Positions 8,293 through 17,294 of a stretch of DNA of 64,000 bases are shown in pieces (the first letter of the stretch is position 1; each line of letters begins with the position of its first letter). The stretch spans positions 1-64,000 of the forward strand of contig NZ_JAGEPF010000023.1 of assembly GCF_017573465.1 (NCBI RefSeq), written 5' to 3'. The notes below the pieces were generated by a model. The model saw only the letters and a list, made by a program, of their open reading frames with translations. It was not told where the DNA came from and did no database searches. The translations under genes and the position numbers were made by a program. Origin of the DNA: Actinomadura violacea. GTDB lineage: Bacteria; Actinomycetota; Actinomycetes; Streptosporangiales; Streptosporangiaceae.

Positions 8293-8739
8293 CTACTCGG
8301 CCGTCCCCCAGCCGCGGACGTCCGACTCGACCATGTCGAGCTCGCGCAGCATGGGCATGTAGTTGATCACGTCCCAGTGCTCCACGACCCGGCCGTCGGA
8401 GAACCGGAACTCCTCGGCGGTGAGCCATGTCACCCGTCGGCCGGTCGGCGGGATGTTCATGAAGGGCCCGGAGTGCGTGGCCGACACGCTGATGCGCACG
8501 CTGACCCGGTCCCCCTCGGCGACCATGCTCTCGATCCGGAGCCGCACATCGGGAAACGCCTTGAGCCCGGAATGCATGCGCTCGATCATCTCCTCGTTGG
8601 GGACCAGCGCGCCCTCCGAGTGGTGGACGATGTCCGGCGCCCAATGCACGATGACGCCCTCGAGTTCCCCGCGGTTCCACGCGTCGACCATCTTCTGGCA
8701 GCGATCCTTGTTCTCGGCCGGTGACATAGTCGTTCGCAC
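8293..8739 (-). CDS. SnoaL-like polyketide cyclase-family protein (copy 1)
   Basis: A 148-residue NTF2-fold protein of the SnoaL/ester-cyclase family, used in aromatic polyketide clusters for ring closure or hydroxylation. It carries the conserved stretches KMVDAWNRGELEGVIVHWAPD and GPFMNIPPTGRRVTWLTAEEF. An internal ATG (MSPAENKD) is a plausible alternative start. It is divergent from the NmrA-like gene and convergent with the regulator. Which reaction it performs is not evident. Confidence 0.8.
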   Translation of the reverse strand: MRTTMSPAENKDRCQKMVDAWNRGELEGVIVHWAPDIVHHSEGALVPNEEMIERMHSGLKAFPDVRLRIESMVAEGDRVSVRISVSATHSGPFMNIPPTGRRVTWLTAEEFRFSDGRVVEHWDVINYMPMLRELDMVESDVRGWGTAE

Positions 8740-8800
8740 TCCTTCGGTGGTCGGTCATTCCACATTCTTCCGACCGCGGCTTGAGAACTCGTCAAGGGCG

Positions 8801-8819
8801 GGTCGCGATAATCGCGACC
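8801..8819. promoter_or_regulatory. 19-bp perfect palindrome in a divergent promoter
   Basis: GGTCGCGAT-A-ATCGCGACC is perfectly symmetric and lies in the 113-bp space between the divergent SnoaL and NmrA-like genes. It contains a GATAAT hexamer (8807-8812) suited to a -10 element for the plus-strand gene, so a bound protein would block the promoter. Upstream, TTGAGA (8781-8786) is -35-like, although the 20-nt spacer is long. Confidence 0.6.
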
Positions 8820-8852
8820 AGAATGCGGTCCGCGAGAGGAGACGCAGACGTC

Positions 8853-9686
8853 ATGGAATTCTTGGTGACCGGTGCCTCGGGGCATGTCGGCAGGAATGTG
8901 GTGAAGCTGTTGGCGGAGGCCGGATGCGCCGTGCGGGCGATGTCCCGGACGCCCGGAAGGCTCGTGGCGCCGGAGGGCGTCCGCGTCGTGCCCGGCGATC
9001 TGGAGCGGCCCGCGAGCCTCACCGCGGCGCTGAGCGGGGTCGAGCGGATGTACCTGTTCCCGGTTCCCGGCACCGTGACCGAGGTCGTCGAACGGGCGGC
9101 GCGCGCCGGCGTCCGGCGGATCGTGGTGCTGTCCTCCAGCTCGGTGCACGACGAGACGACCCACAGCGGTTCGCACCACCGCGCCGTGGAGCACGCGGTC
9201 GAGCGGAGCGGGGTCGAGTGGACCTTCGTGCGTCCGGACGAGTTCGCCACCAACCTGGTGTGGAAGTGGGGCGAGTCGATCCGCACCGAGCGGACCGTGC
9301 GGGCGCCCTATCCGGAGTCACGCCGCGCCCTGATCCACGAGGCGGACGTCGCCGCCGTCGCCGCGGCGGCCCTGACGGAGGACGGCCATGCCGGGGCATG
9401 CTACGAACTGACCGGCCCCGAACTACTGGACCAGCGGGAGCAGGCCGCCCGGATCGGCGAGGCCATCGGCGCCGACATCCGATTCGAGGAGGTCGCTCCG
9501 GAGGAGGCGCGGAGGGAACTGGTGCGGTTCATGCCGGAGGTCGTGGTGGACATGGTCCTCGGCTACCTGGCCGACGCGAGCGAGACGCCCGCCCCGGTGC
9601 TGCCCACCGTCGAGAAGGTCACCGGACGTCCCGGCACGCCGTTCGAGCGGTGGGCGCGTGACCACGCGGCGGAGTTCGCCGGATGA
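8853..9686 (+). CDS. NmrA-like NAD(P)-binding reductase
   Basis: A 277-residue atypical SDR. It has an N-terminal LVTGASGHVGRNVVKLL nucleotide-binding motif and the family features VVLSSSSVH and RPDEFATN. The ATG at 8853 follows GAGAGGAG; longer in-frame starts upstream lack such a site. Proteins of this type reduce quinone or enone intermediates in aromatic polyketide pathways or act as redox sensors. Its place between SnoaL-like genes favours a tailoring role. Confidence 0.82.
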   Translation: MEFLVTGASGHVGRNVVKLLAEAGCAVRAMSRTPGRLVAPEGVRVVPGDLERPASLTAALSGVERMYLFPVPGTVTEVVERAARAGVRRIVVLSSSSVHDETTHSGSHHRAVEHAVERSGVEWTFVRPDEFATNLVWKWGESIRTERTVRAPYPESRRALIHEADVAAVAAAALTEDGHAGACYELTGPELLDQREQAARIGEAIGADIRFEEVAPEEARRELVRFMPEVVVDMVLGYLADASETPAPVLPTVEKVTGRPGTPFERWARDHAAEFAG

Positions 9687-9695
9687 CGGCGGCCC

Positions 9696-9730
9696 CGGGC
9701 CGTCCCCGCCGGGACGGCGGGGACGGCCCG
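9696..9730. terminator. Bidirectional hairpin terminator
   Basis: Perfect 15-bp inverted repeat, 9696-9710 with 9716-9730, around a 5-nt loop. It lies 9 bp after the NmrA-like stop and before the convergent SnoaL gene ending at 9781. It has no T-tract, as is usual in high-GC actinomycetes. Confidence 0.8.
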
Positions 9731-9780
9731 GAGCCGTGGCCATGAGCGCGGCGCCGGTGGGCGCGATGGTCGGGGACGGG

Positions 9781-10221
9781 TCAGCGATGCCACGTTCTCG
9801 CCGGCCACGGCTCATCGAGCTGGCGATAGGTGCCGAGGTAGTCGGGCCAGTCGCGGTGGTCGCGGATCTTCCCGTCCGCGATCCGGACGAGGTGGATCTG
9901 CTCTCCCGAGAAACGCCGCCCGGTCGGCGCCATTCCCACGAGGTCGCCGACGTGGCGGCCGTAGAGCGTGAGATAGGCGCGCACCCAGTCGCCGTTCTCC
10001 TCGTAGCGGATCTCCTCCAGGTGCGCCTCCTCGGAGAAGGTCACGCGGAGCCACTTGACCGCCATGGCGAAGACCGCTGGGCCGCGCCACTCCTTGTCGG
10101 CCATGTGCTCCAGGGCGGCCGGGTTCAAGTATTCGGGATGGATGTACTCGTCCACGTCACCGGTGTCACCGGTGTTGTAGGCGCGGACCATCCTGCGGAC
10201 GGCGTCGATGTTGTCGCTCAC
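9781..10221 (-). CDS. SnoaL-like polyketide cyclase-family protein (copy 2)
   Basis: A 146-residue SnoaL-family protein. It has VRRMVRAYNTGDTGDVDEYI, HPEYLNPAALEHM and the APTGRRFSGEQIHLVRIADG core. The GTG at 10221 has AAAGGA upstream; the longer open frame to 10365 has arginine-rich filler and is rejected. It is clearly paralogous to the copy at 13357-13785 (shared DVDEYIHPEY, GRH.G.LVG and PPTGRRF-type motifs). It probably acts as a cyclase or hydroxylase partner in tailoring. Confidence 0.83.
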   Translation of the reverse strand: MSDNIDAVRRMVRAYNTGDTGDVDEYIHPEYLNPAALEHMADKEWRGPAVFAMAVKWLRVTFSEEAHLEEIRYEENGDWVRAYLTLYGRHVGDLVGMAPTGRRFSGEQIHLVRIADGKIRDHRDWPDYLGTYRQLDEPWPARTWHR

Positions 10222-10277
10222 GGGATTCCTTTCACGAGTCGGGGCGGGCGTTCGCTCCGCGCGGGACACCGCCGGCG

Positions 10278-11018
10278 TCAGGTGAGGGACAGCGCGCCGT
10301 CGACCGGCAGCAGCGCGCCGTTGAGATAGCCGCTGGGGGCAGCCGTCACCGTGACGATCCACCACGCGATGTCCTCGGGAGTGCCGACCCGGCCGGAGGG
10401 GATCTGCGCGCTGATCCGCTTCAGGAACGCGTCGTACTCGGCCTCGGGCATCCCCGCCCGCAGCGCGACGCCGGTGTCGACGACGCCCGGCGCGACGGCG
10501 ACGACCCGGATGCCGCGCGACGCCAGCTCGACGGACCAGTTGCGGGTGAGCGCGTCGAGGGCGACCTTGGTCGCGCAGTACACCGCGTTGCCGGGCATGG
10601 TGCGCAGGCCGACCGAGCCGGACGAACTGAGGTTGACCACGACGCCCTTCGTGTCCGTCAGCGCGTCCAGGGCCCGCTGGGTGAGGAAGACCGGCGCGAC
10701 GAGGTTCGTGGCGATCTGCGCCTCCACCGCCTCGCGCTCCAGGGAGGGCAGGTCCGCGTACCGTGCGATCCCCGCGTTGTTGACCAGGACGTCGATCCGG
10801 CCGAGTTCGCGCAGCGCGGTCTCGACGACGGCGGCGGCCGCCCCGGGTGTGGTGATGTCGAGGGGAAGGACGTGGATGTGGTCCCGTCCCCGGGCGGTCT
10901 CGGCGAGAGCCTCGGCCGACCGGCCGACGATCAGCACCGCCTCACCCGCGTCGGCGAACGCGTGCGCCGTGGCGCGGCCGATGCCCGAGCCGCCGCCCGT
11001 GATGACGATTCCCCGCAC
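10278..11018 (-). CDS. Short-chain dehydrogenase/reductase
   Basis: A 246-residue classical SDR with TGGGSGIG for cofactor binding, NNAG, a catalytic YCATK (YxxxK) and a PGVVDTGV stretch. The GTG at 11018 is preceded by GGGAGGG (11024-11030), which decides the start against the longer frame to 11087. It ends 57 bp before the next SnoaL gene and probably forms a two-gene unit with it. The substrate is presumably a polyketide keto group or deoxysugar; not determinable. Confidence 0.85.
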   Translation of the reverse strand: MRGIVITGGGSGIGRATAHAFADAGEAVLIVGRSAEALAETARGRDHIHVLPLDITTPGAAAAVVETALRELGRIDVLVNNAGIARYADLPSLEREAVEAQIATNLVAPVFLTQRALDALTDTKGVVVNLSSSGSVGLRTMPGNAVYCATKVALDALTRNWSVELASRGIRVVAVAPGVVDTGVALRAGMPEAEYDAFLKRISAQIPSGRVGTPEDIAWWIVTVTAAPSGYLNGALLPVDGALSLT

Positions 11019-11224
11019 GGATGCCCTCCCATGGTGAATCCCGCCGGAACGCACCGGCCCGGCCGTCGGTATTCGCGGGTGCAGCATCCACGCGGTTCCT
11101 TGAGAACGACTCGAGGTGGGCTCGGCCCTTCACGTTGGCCGGGTCAGGCCGTGCGGCCATGAAAGCGGCGACGTTTCCACTTTTACTCGAGCCCGTCGCG
11201 AGGCCGCGCTGCGACCGTGCGGGC

Positions 11225-12046
11225 ATGACGACCAACAATGCGGCCGGCAGCGCCATCGAAGACGCAGCGGACAGGGAACGGACGGCCATTGTCACCGGCG
11301 CGAGCAACGGGATCGGGCGCGCCATCGCCGCCACGCTGGCCTCGGAGGGCGTCCGGGTCCACATCTGTGCCCGGGACGCCGAGACCATCGACAAGACGGT
11401 CGCGGAACTGCGGGCGGAGGGCCTGGAGGTCCGCGGCGGGGCCTGCGACGTCACCGACCCCGACCAGGTCAGCGCGTTCGTGGCGGCGTGCGTCGAGCGG
11501 GACGGCCCGGTGGACGTCCTGGTGAACAACGCGGGCCGGCCCGGCGGCGGCATCACCGCGCAGATCGACAAGGAGCTGTGGTACTCCACCATCGACACCA
11601 ACCTCAACGCCGTGTTCCTGATGACCAAGGCGGTCCTGAACGAGGGCCGGATGCGGGAGCGCCCCTCGGGCAGGCTCATCAACATCGCCTCGGTCTGGGG
11701 CAAGCAGGGCGTGCCGGCCGGCGCGCCGTACGCCGCCGCCAAGCACGGCGTCGTCGGCTTCACCCGGTCCCTGGCGCTGGAGCTGGCGACCTCGGGGATC
11801 ACCGTCAACGCGGTGTGCCCCGGCTACGTGGAAACGCCGATGTCGGTCAACGTGCGCGACTGCCAGGCCGGTATCTGGAAGGTGAGCAAGGAGGAGGCGC
11901 TCGCCCGGGTGGCGTCCGAGATCCCGATCGGCAGGTACAGCCAACCGGCGGAGGTCGCCTGGATGGTGTCGTACCTCGCCTCCGCCAGGTCGGCCTCGGT
12001 CACCGGCCAGGCGCTCAACGTGTGCGGCGGCTTCGGTGTCTACTGA
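11225..12046 (+). CDS. Polyketide C9-ketoreductase (actIII type)
   Basis: A 273-residue SDR closely resembling the act ketoreductase that reduces the C9 keto group of the nascent polyketide. It has TGASNGIGRAIAATLASEG, then VDVLVNNAGRPGGGITA, the PAGAPYAAAKHGVVGFTRSL active-site helix and the C-terminal GQALNVCGGFGVY tail seen in this family. The ATG at 11225 is selected because upstream residues do not align. Its presence implies a C9-reduced aromatic scaffold. Confidence 0.9.
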   Translation: MTTNNAAGSAIEDAADRERTAIVTGASNGIGRAIAATLASEGVRVHICARDAETIDKTVAELRAEGLEVRGGACDVTDPDQVSAFVAACVERDGPVDVLVNNAGRPGGGITAQIDKELWYSTIDTNLNAVFLMTKAVLNEGRMRERPSGRLINIASVWGKQGVPAGAPYAAAKHGVVGFTRSLALELATSGITVNAVCPGYVETPMSVNVRDCQAGIWKVSKEEALARVASEIPIGRYSQPAEVAWMVSYLASARSASVTGQALNVCGGFGVY

Positions 12047-12100
12047 CGGCCGGTCCGCCGCCGGCCGCGTCCCCGTGCGCCCCCGGAGAGGGGGAGCACC

Positions 12101-13294
12101 TTGACGGACGTAGCGATCATCGGGGCCGGCACGGGTGGGCTCTGCCTGGCCCAGGGCCTTCGCGCCACCGGGATGCGGGTGACCGTCTTCGAACGGCACC
12201 GCTCCCCGGCCGACGCGCTGCACGGGTACCGCGTCCGCATCGACCCGATGGGCGCCCGGGCGCTGCGCGCCCTCCCGCCGGAGGTGTGGGAGGGGTTCGG
12301 CTCCCGGGCCGGCCGCATCGGCCACGAGTTCGGGTTCCTCACCGAGGGGCTCCGCGAGCTGGCCGTCCTCGACGGCGGCCCGTCCGCGGAGCCGCACTAC
12401 TCGGCGGAGCGCAGCATGCTGCGCGAGGTCCTGCTGACCGGGCTGAGGGACACGGTGCGGTTCGACGCGTGCTTCGAACGGTACGAACGGCGGCCCAGCG
12501 GCGGGATCGTCTGCCACTTCGCCGACGGGAGCGAGGTGGTCACGGACCTCCTGGTCGGAGCGGACGGGGCCAACTCCCGGGTCCGCGCCCAGTACCTGCC
12601 GCACGCCCGGCGCACGGACGTCGGCATGGTCTCGGTCGTCGGCCGCTTGGAGCTGGAGGCCGCCCGGCGTGTGCTGCCGGACCGCCTGCGGATACGGCCG
12701 AACTCGGTGGTAGCACCGGGCGGCTGCGGGATGTTCGTCGCCCCGCACGAGCCCGGCGACGACGCCGGATACGTCATGTGGGCGTACGGCGCGGGGGAGC
12801 GCCGCTACCCGCCCGACCTTGCCGGGTTGGACGGTGCGGAGCTCCGTGACCTGGTGACCGGCCTGACCCGGTCCTGGCATCCGGCGCTGCGGGAGATGGT
12901 GCGCGAGACCGACCCGACGACCGTCGCCGCCGTGCCGATCCGCACGTCCATCCCGCCCGCGCCGTGGCCGACGACGAACGTGACCCTGCTCGGCGACGCG
13001 ATCCACAGCATGACCCCGCTGCGGGGCGTCGGAGCCAACATGGCGCTCAACGACGCGGCGATCCTCGCGCGGGAGCTCACCGGCCTCGCTCCGGGGGAGA
13101 GGCCGTGGGCCGCGGTCCGCCGATATGAGGAGCGGATGCGTGCGGAGGGGTTCCGCGCGGTCTCCGAGTCGTTGCGGGCCGCCCGGATGTTCTCCTCGGA
13201 GAGCCGGGTCCGGCGTGTGGCGTTCAAGACGGCGCTGCGCGTCCTCCCCGCGGTGCCGCCGCTGCGGCGTCTCCTGTTCGCGAAACTCGGATGA
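12101..13294 (+). CDS. FAD-dependent aromatic hydroxylase/monooxygenase
   Basis: A 397-residue group A flavin monooxygenase. It has the N-terminal dinucleotide motif IIGAGTGGLCLAQGL, a DG-like region GADGANSRVRAQYL, and the C-terminal GDAIHSMTPLRGVGANMALND flavin-binding motif. The TTG start has GGAGAGGGGGAG close upstream. It lies 54 bp after the C9-ketoreductase on the same strand. It probably hydroxylates or epoxidises the aromatic polyketide. Confidence 0.9.
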   Translation: MTDVAIIGAGTGGLCLAQGLRATGMRVTVFERHRSPADALHGYRVRIDPMGARALRALPPEVWEGFGSRAGRIGHEFGFLTEGLRELAVLDGGPSAEPHYSAERSMLREVLLTGLRDTVRFDACFERYERRPSGGIVCHFADGSEVVTDLLVGADGANSRVRAQYLPHARRTDVGMVSVVGRLELEAARRVLPDRLRIRPNSVVAPGGCGMFVAPHEPGDDAGYVMWAYGAGERRYPPDLAGLDGAELRDLVTGLTRSWHPALREMVRETDPTTVAAVPIRTSIPPAPWPTTNVTLLGDAIHSMTPLRGVGANMALNDAAILARELTGLAPGERPWAAVRRYEERMRAEGFRAVSESLRAARMFSSESRVRRVAFKTALRVLPAVPPLRRLLFAKLG

Positions 13295-13300
13295 GGAGAA

Positions 13301-13337
13301 GGGCGGCGGGCGCGGTGTGAGACCGCGCCCGCCGCCC
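13301..13337. terminator. Bidirectional hairpin terminator
   Basis: Perfect 16-bp inverted repeat, 13301-13316 with 13322-13337, around a 5-nt loop, 6 bp after the monooxygenase stop. It separates that gene from the convergent SnoaL copy ending at 13357. Confidence 0.82.
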
Positions 13338-13356
13338 TCGGCGGCCCGCCGGCCGG

Positions 13357-13785
13357 TCAGCCGGAGGCCGGGCCGGGCAGCTCGGGCAGGCCCAGCTGCC
13401 GCAGGCAGCCCAGGTCGTCACGCCATTCGCGGTGCATGCGGACCTTTCCGTCGACCACCTGGCAGAGATGGAGTTGCTCCGCCGCGAACCGGCGGCCGGT
13501 CGGCGGCAGGCCGACGAGGTTCCCCGTGTGCCGGCCGCTCATCAGCAGGTAGGCGGTGACGAAGCCGCCGCCCTCCTGGTAGTCGATCTCCTCCAGATGC
13601 AACTCGGAGAACACGTCGCGCAGCCATTCAACCGATTCAACGAATGCGTCGGGGCCGCGCTTGTCGCAGCGCTCCAGCGTGGCCGGGTTCATGTATTCCG
13701 GGTGAATGTATTCGTCCACGTCCTGCGTCTTCCCACTGGTGAACGCCTGGATCATCCGGCGCACCGGGCCGATTGGATCCCCCAT
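13357..13785 (-). CDS. SnoaL-like polyketide cyclase-family protein (copy 3)
   Basis: A 142-residue SnoaL-family protein paralogous to copy 2. It has VRRMIQAFTSGKTQDVDEYI, HPEYMNPATLERC and LVGLPPTGRRFAAEQLHLCQ. The ATG at 13785 follows GGCGGAGAG, which settles the start. It is divergent from the methyltransferase at 13985. The three SnoaL-family genes in 5.5 kb suggest that several cyclisation or oxygenation steps use this fold. Confidence 0.84.
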   Translation of the reverse strand: MGDPIGPVRRMIQAFTSGKTQDVDEYIHPEYMNPATLERCDKRGPDAFVESVEWLRDVFSELHLEEIDYQEGGGFVTAYLLMSGRHTGNLVGLPPTGRRFAAEQLHLCQVVDGKVRMHREWRDDLGCLRQLGLPELPGPASG

Positions 13786-13984
13786 CTCTCCGCCTCTCTG
13801 TCGACCTGTGAAACAGTGCCCATTCATGCGCCATGATGACGGCTCCGGGGATCGCGAACAAGGATTATCATGCTCAATTGAGTGCAATTCAAGGCTACTT
13901 GCGTGAAAGTGTCGACAGCGGCTCATGCGTTTCTCTAGCGGGGCCCTGTAGGCATGGGGTGGAGCGAACCCGTGGGAGGCGCAG

Positions 13985-14845
13985 ATGGATTCGACCGCTT
14001 ACAAGTCCGGGGTGACCGATGCGTTCACCCGGGCCGCTGGTTCCTACGACCGCGGCGGGGTGGGGTTCTTCACTCCGATGGGGCGTGAGCTGGTCCGGCT
14101 GGCCGCGCCGCGACCGGGTGAGAGAGTGCTCGATGTCGGCTGCGGACGCGGCGCCGCGCTGTTCCCGGCGGCCGAGGCGGTCGGCCCCGGGGGGAGGGCC
14201 GTGGGCATCGACATCGCCGCGACCATGATCGAGGCGGCCCGGGAGGAGGTGCGGCGGATCGGCGCCGGGAACGTCGAGCTGCTGGTGATGGACGCGGAAC
14301 GGCCGCACTTCCCGAACGCCTCGTTCGACCTGGTGCTCGGCGGCTACAGCATCCTGTTCCTGCCCGAGGCCCCCGCCGCGCTCGCCCGGTACCCGCGGAT
14401 CATGGCGCCCGGCGGACGGCTGGCGTTCACCTGCCCGCTGTTCGTCCCCGGCTCCTTCCCCTTCCTGCCCCCTGTGTTCACCCCGATGTTCCCCCCGTCG
14501 GTGTTCGCCGCGCTTCCGCCGGACTGGCAGCCGGACGAGCTGCGCCGCCGCTACAACGGCTGGCTCTCCGACGTCGCCGAGCTCGAGGCGGTCCTTGAGG
14601 CGGCCGGTTTCACAGGGGTGGAGGTGCGCGACCAGACGGTCCCCATGACCGCCGAGTCGCCGTCCGCCTGGGTCGAGTGGTCGCACACCCAGGGGATGCG
14701 GCTGCTGTGGGACCGGCTGCCCGTTCCGGTCGCCGGCGAGCTGCGCCGTTCGCTGGTCGCCGGGCTGACCGAACTGGCCGCCGAAGACGGTTCTCTGGTG
14801 ATCGACACCCCGGTGCGTTTCGTCACCGCCGAGATCATTTCCTGA
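13985..14845 (+). CDS. SAM-dependent methyltransferase
   Basis: A 286-residue class I methyltransferase. Motif I is VLDVGCGRGAALFPAA (near residue 48) and a UbiE-like post-I region (GIDIAATMIEAA) follows. The loop between residues ~150-180 is rich in Pro and Phe (FPFLPPVFTPMFPPSVF), probably a substrate lid. The ATG has GGGAGG upstream. It may methylate a polyketide hydroxyl or a deoxysugar; no further specificity can be read. Confidence 0.85.
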   Translation: MDSTAYKSGVTDAFTRAAGSYDRGGVGFFTPMGRELVRLAAPRPGERVLDVGCGRGAALFPAAEAVGPGGRAVGIDIAATMIEAAREEVRRIGAGNVELLVMDAERPHFPNASFDLVLGGYSILFLPEAPAALARYPRIMAPGGRLAFTCPLFVPGSFPFLPPVFTPMFPPSVFAALPPDWQPDELRRRYNGWLSDVAELEAVLEAAGFTGVEVRDQTVPMTAESPSAWVEWSHTQGMRLLWDRLPVPVAGELRRSLVAGLTELAAEDGSLVIDTPVRFVTAEIIS

Positions 14846-15382
14846 CGCGGCCAACGCACTTCACGGCCGGTTCGGATGTGCCGCCGCGGAGCCATCTCGG
14901 CGTCGTCTCCCGGCAAGCCGGACAAATGGTTGTGATGAGAACAGGACCCTGCTGCAAGGCCGCTCTGTGTTAGAGTGACCACGACTTCTCACCGTCGGGC
15001 TTCGCCTCGCCAATCAGCTTCTCCGGGTCCGGATGACACGGGGAAGGTGGGAGTCGTCCACCACGTCCTGGAAAGGTGTCCTTCGATGGTGGTGGCGGTT
15101 CGGCGAGAAGGCCTGTCGTATGCACCCGGGGCGGCGCGCCCCGATCTCTCCCCGCGGGCGGATGGCCCGCGAGACGGCAATTCGGGTGGTAACGCACCCA
15201 TGGCCTGGGCATTCGCCGGACGCTGAAACCATCGGGCACCGCGGCGCGCCCGATGGCGCCGCCGCCGGGCGGATCCATGTCTCCGCGACCGGTCCCAGGG
15301 CTCCCCGCGTATCCGCACGCCGATGCGGAAGCCCGGACCCTGCCCGAATCACGCCGGTCGCAGATTCGGAGAGGTCATCGAA
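14846..15382. other. 537-bp non-coding gap before the exporter
   Basis: No convincing gene is seen. Open frames here overlap each other on both strands and lack family motifs or ribosome sites. The region should contain the exporter promoter. A TAGAGT hexamer at 14971 is -10-like but has no matching -35. Confidence 0.5.
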
Positions 15383-17071
15383 GTGTCAGAATCCACCTCC
15401 ACCAAGCGGCCCACCGGACCGCCACCGGGATCGCCGGGCTCCGGGCCGGGGTCGAAGCGGCCCTGGATCGTGCTGTGCATCATGTGCATCGGGTTCTTCA
15501 TGTCGCTGCTCGACGGCGCCATCGTCAACATCGCGATCCCGACTCTCATCCACAGCCTGAACGCCTCCTACGACCAGGTGCTGTGGGTCATCGACGCCTA
15601 CATGCTCGTCTTCTCGGTGCTGCTGATCACCACCGGCCGGCTGGGCGACATCGTCGGCTACCGGCGCATGTACGTGATCGGCATCGTCACGTTCACGGTG
15701 GCCTCGGCGCTGTGCGGGTTCGCCGGCTCGCCGGGCGCACTGCTCGCCGCCCGGGTGCTCCAAGGGCTCGGCTCGGCGCTGCTGTTCCCGCAGGTCATCT
15801 CGGTCATCCTGACGACCTTCCCGCCGCGGATGCGCGGCCGCGCCTTCGGCGTGTTCGGGATCATCGTCGGCTTCGCCCCGATCCTCGGCCCCGTCGGCGG
15901 GGGGCTGCTGCTGGCCCATCTGAGCTGGCGCTGGATCTTCTTCATCAACGTCCCGATCGGCATCGTCACCGCGATCCTCGCGCTGACGATCGTCCCGGCG
16001 GCGCGCACCGAGCAGCGGCACAAGCTCGACCCGGCCGGGGTCGCCCTGGCCACCCTCGGCCTCGCCGGCATCGTGTTCGGCCTCATCGAGGGGCAGCGCT
16101 ACGACTGGGGCACCATCACGGGCCCGATCAGCATCGGCGCCGTCATCGCCGTGGGGGTCGTGCTGCTGATCGCGTTCGTGCTCTGGCAGGCGTGGCAGCA
16201 GAAGCGCCAGGGAGAGCCGCTGATGCCGCTCGTCCTGTTCAACGTCCGCAACTTCTCCGTCGGCAACGTCGTCGGATTCGTCTTCCAGCTCGGCATGATC
16301 GGCATCGCCTTCGTGCTGGTGCTCTACCTTCAGTTCGCCCGCGGGTACAGCGCACTGGAGACGGGTCTGGCGCTGCTGCCGATGGCCGTCCTCACGGCCT
16401 TCGGGTCGGCGCTGTCGGGCAAGCTGTCGGACAAGTTCGGCGGCAAGTACATCCTCATGGCGGGCCTGGGGCTGCTGGCCGTCGGCCTGTTCCTGCTCGT
16501 CGCCCTCGTCGGTCCGCACACGAGCATCTGGACGCTGATGCCCGCGCTGCTGGTGATGGGGGCCGCCAGCGGCGCCACCTTCACCCCGCTCCAGCAGGCC
16601 ACCATGGACGGCGTCGACCGCGGGCTGGCCGGCGCAGCGTCCGGTGTCTCGAGCACCACGCGGCAGATCGGCGGGGTGCTCGGCACCGCGGTGATCGGCG
16701 CCCTGCTGACCAGCCGGCTCTCCACCACCCTTCATCAGGAGGCGGAGCGGCGGGCCGGGCGGCTGCCTGAGCAGCTGCGGGACAGGTTCGTCAATGACGT
16801 GACCCAGGGCGCCGGGCACTACGCGCCCGCCGCGGTCCCCGGCAACCTCGATGCCGCCACCGGCGCGCTCTACAAGCACCTCACCAGCGAGACCTTCGCC
16901 GGCGGGTTCTCCAGCGCCATGAACACGACCCTCGTCGTCGCCGCCGTGACGCTCGTGCTCTCCGCCCTCGGCTGCCTGCTGTTCACCAGGCCGCAGAAGG
17001 AGGAGAAGGGCGAGGAGACCGCGCCGAGGCCGCGCGGCCTCGGCGAGCAGTCGGAACCCGGCCGGGGGTAG
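15383..17071 (+). CDS. DHA2-family MFS drug exporter
   Basis: A 562-residue membrane protein with about 14 hydrophobic segments, of the EmrB/QacA type. The first segment carries FMSLLDGAIVNIAIPTL, typical of the D1 motif. GRLGDIVGYRRMYVIG (motif A) and the GPVGGGLL motif C region follow. The GTG at 15383 has GGAGAGG upstream; a longer frame from 15323 adds an unstructured leader. It probably exports the cluster product and confers self-resistance. A strong hairpin follows. Confidence 0.9.
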   Translation: MSESTSTKRPTGPPPGSPGSGPGSKRPWIVLCIMCIGFFMSLLDGAIVNIAIPTLIHSLNASYDQVLWVIDAYMLVFSVLLITTGRLGDIVGYRRMYVIGIVTFTVASALCGFAGSPGALLAARVLQGLGSALLFPQVISVILTTFPPRMRGRAFGVFGIIVGFAPILGPVGGGLLLAHLSWRWIFFINVPIGIVTAILALTIVPAARTEQRHKLDPAGVALATLGLAGIVFGLIEGQRYDWGTITGPISIGAVIAVGVVLLIAFVLWQAWQQKRQGEPLMPLVLFNVRNFSVGNVVGFVFQLGMIGIAFVLVLYLQFARGYSALETGLALLPMAVLTAFGSALSGKLSDKFGGKYILMAGLGLLAVGLFLLVALVGPHTSIWTLMPALLVMGAASGATFTPLQQATMDGVDRGLAGAASGVSSTTRQIGGVLGTAVIGALLTSRLSTTLHQEAERRAGRLPEQLRDRFVNDVTQGAGHYAPAAVPGNLDAATGALYKHLTSETFAGGFSSAMNTTLVVAAVTLVLSALGCLLFTRPQKEEKGEETAPRPRGLGEQSEPGRG

Positions 17072-17086
17072 CGACCGGGGAACGAT

Positions 17087-17120
17087 GGCGGCGGGCATGC
17101 CGGCGGGCATGCCCGCCGCC
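17087..17120 (+). terminator. Hairpin terminator after the exporter
   Basis: Perfect 14-bp inverted repeat, 17087-17100 with 17107-17120, with a 6-nt loop. It begins 16 bp after the exporter stop and is followed by GTTTCC. Confidence 0.8.
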
Positions 17121-17294
17121 GTTTCCGGTCACTCGGCGGAAAAGCACGAGATTCCCTTGAGGTGCGGTCGAATCGCACTCGCAATACGTCCGAATTCTGC
17201 GGCGGCCCTTGCGATTCCGTGCGGGCTCTTGTCATGATAATTGCATTCGACTGCCGGTCGGCATTAATTGTCGAACCGCAGGAAAGGAGTGCAT

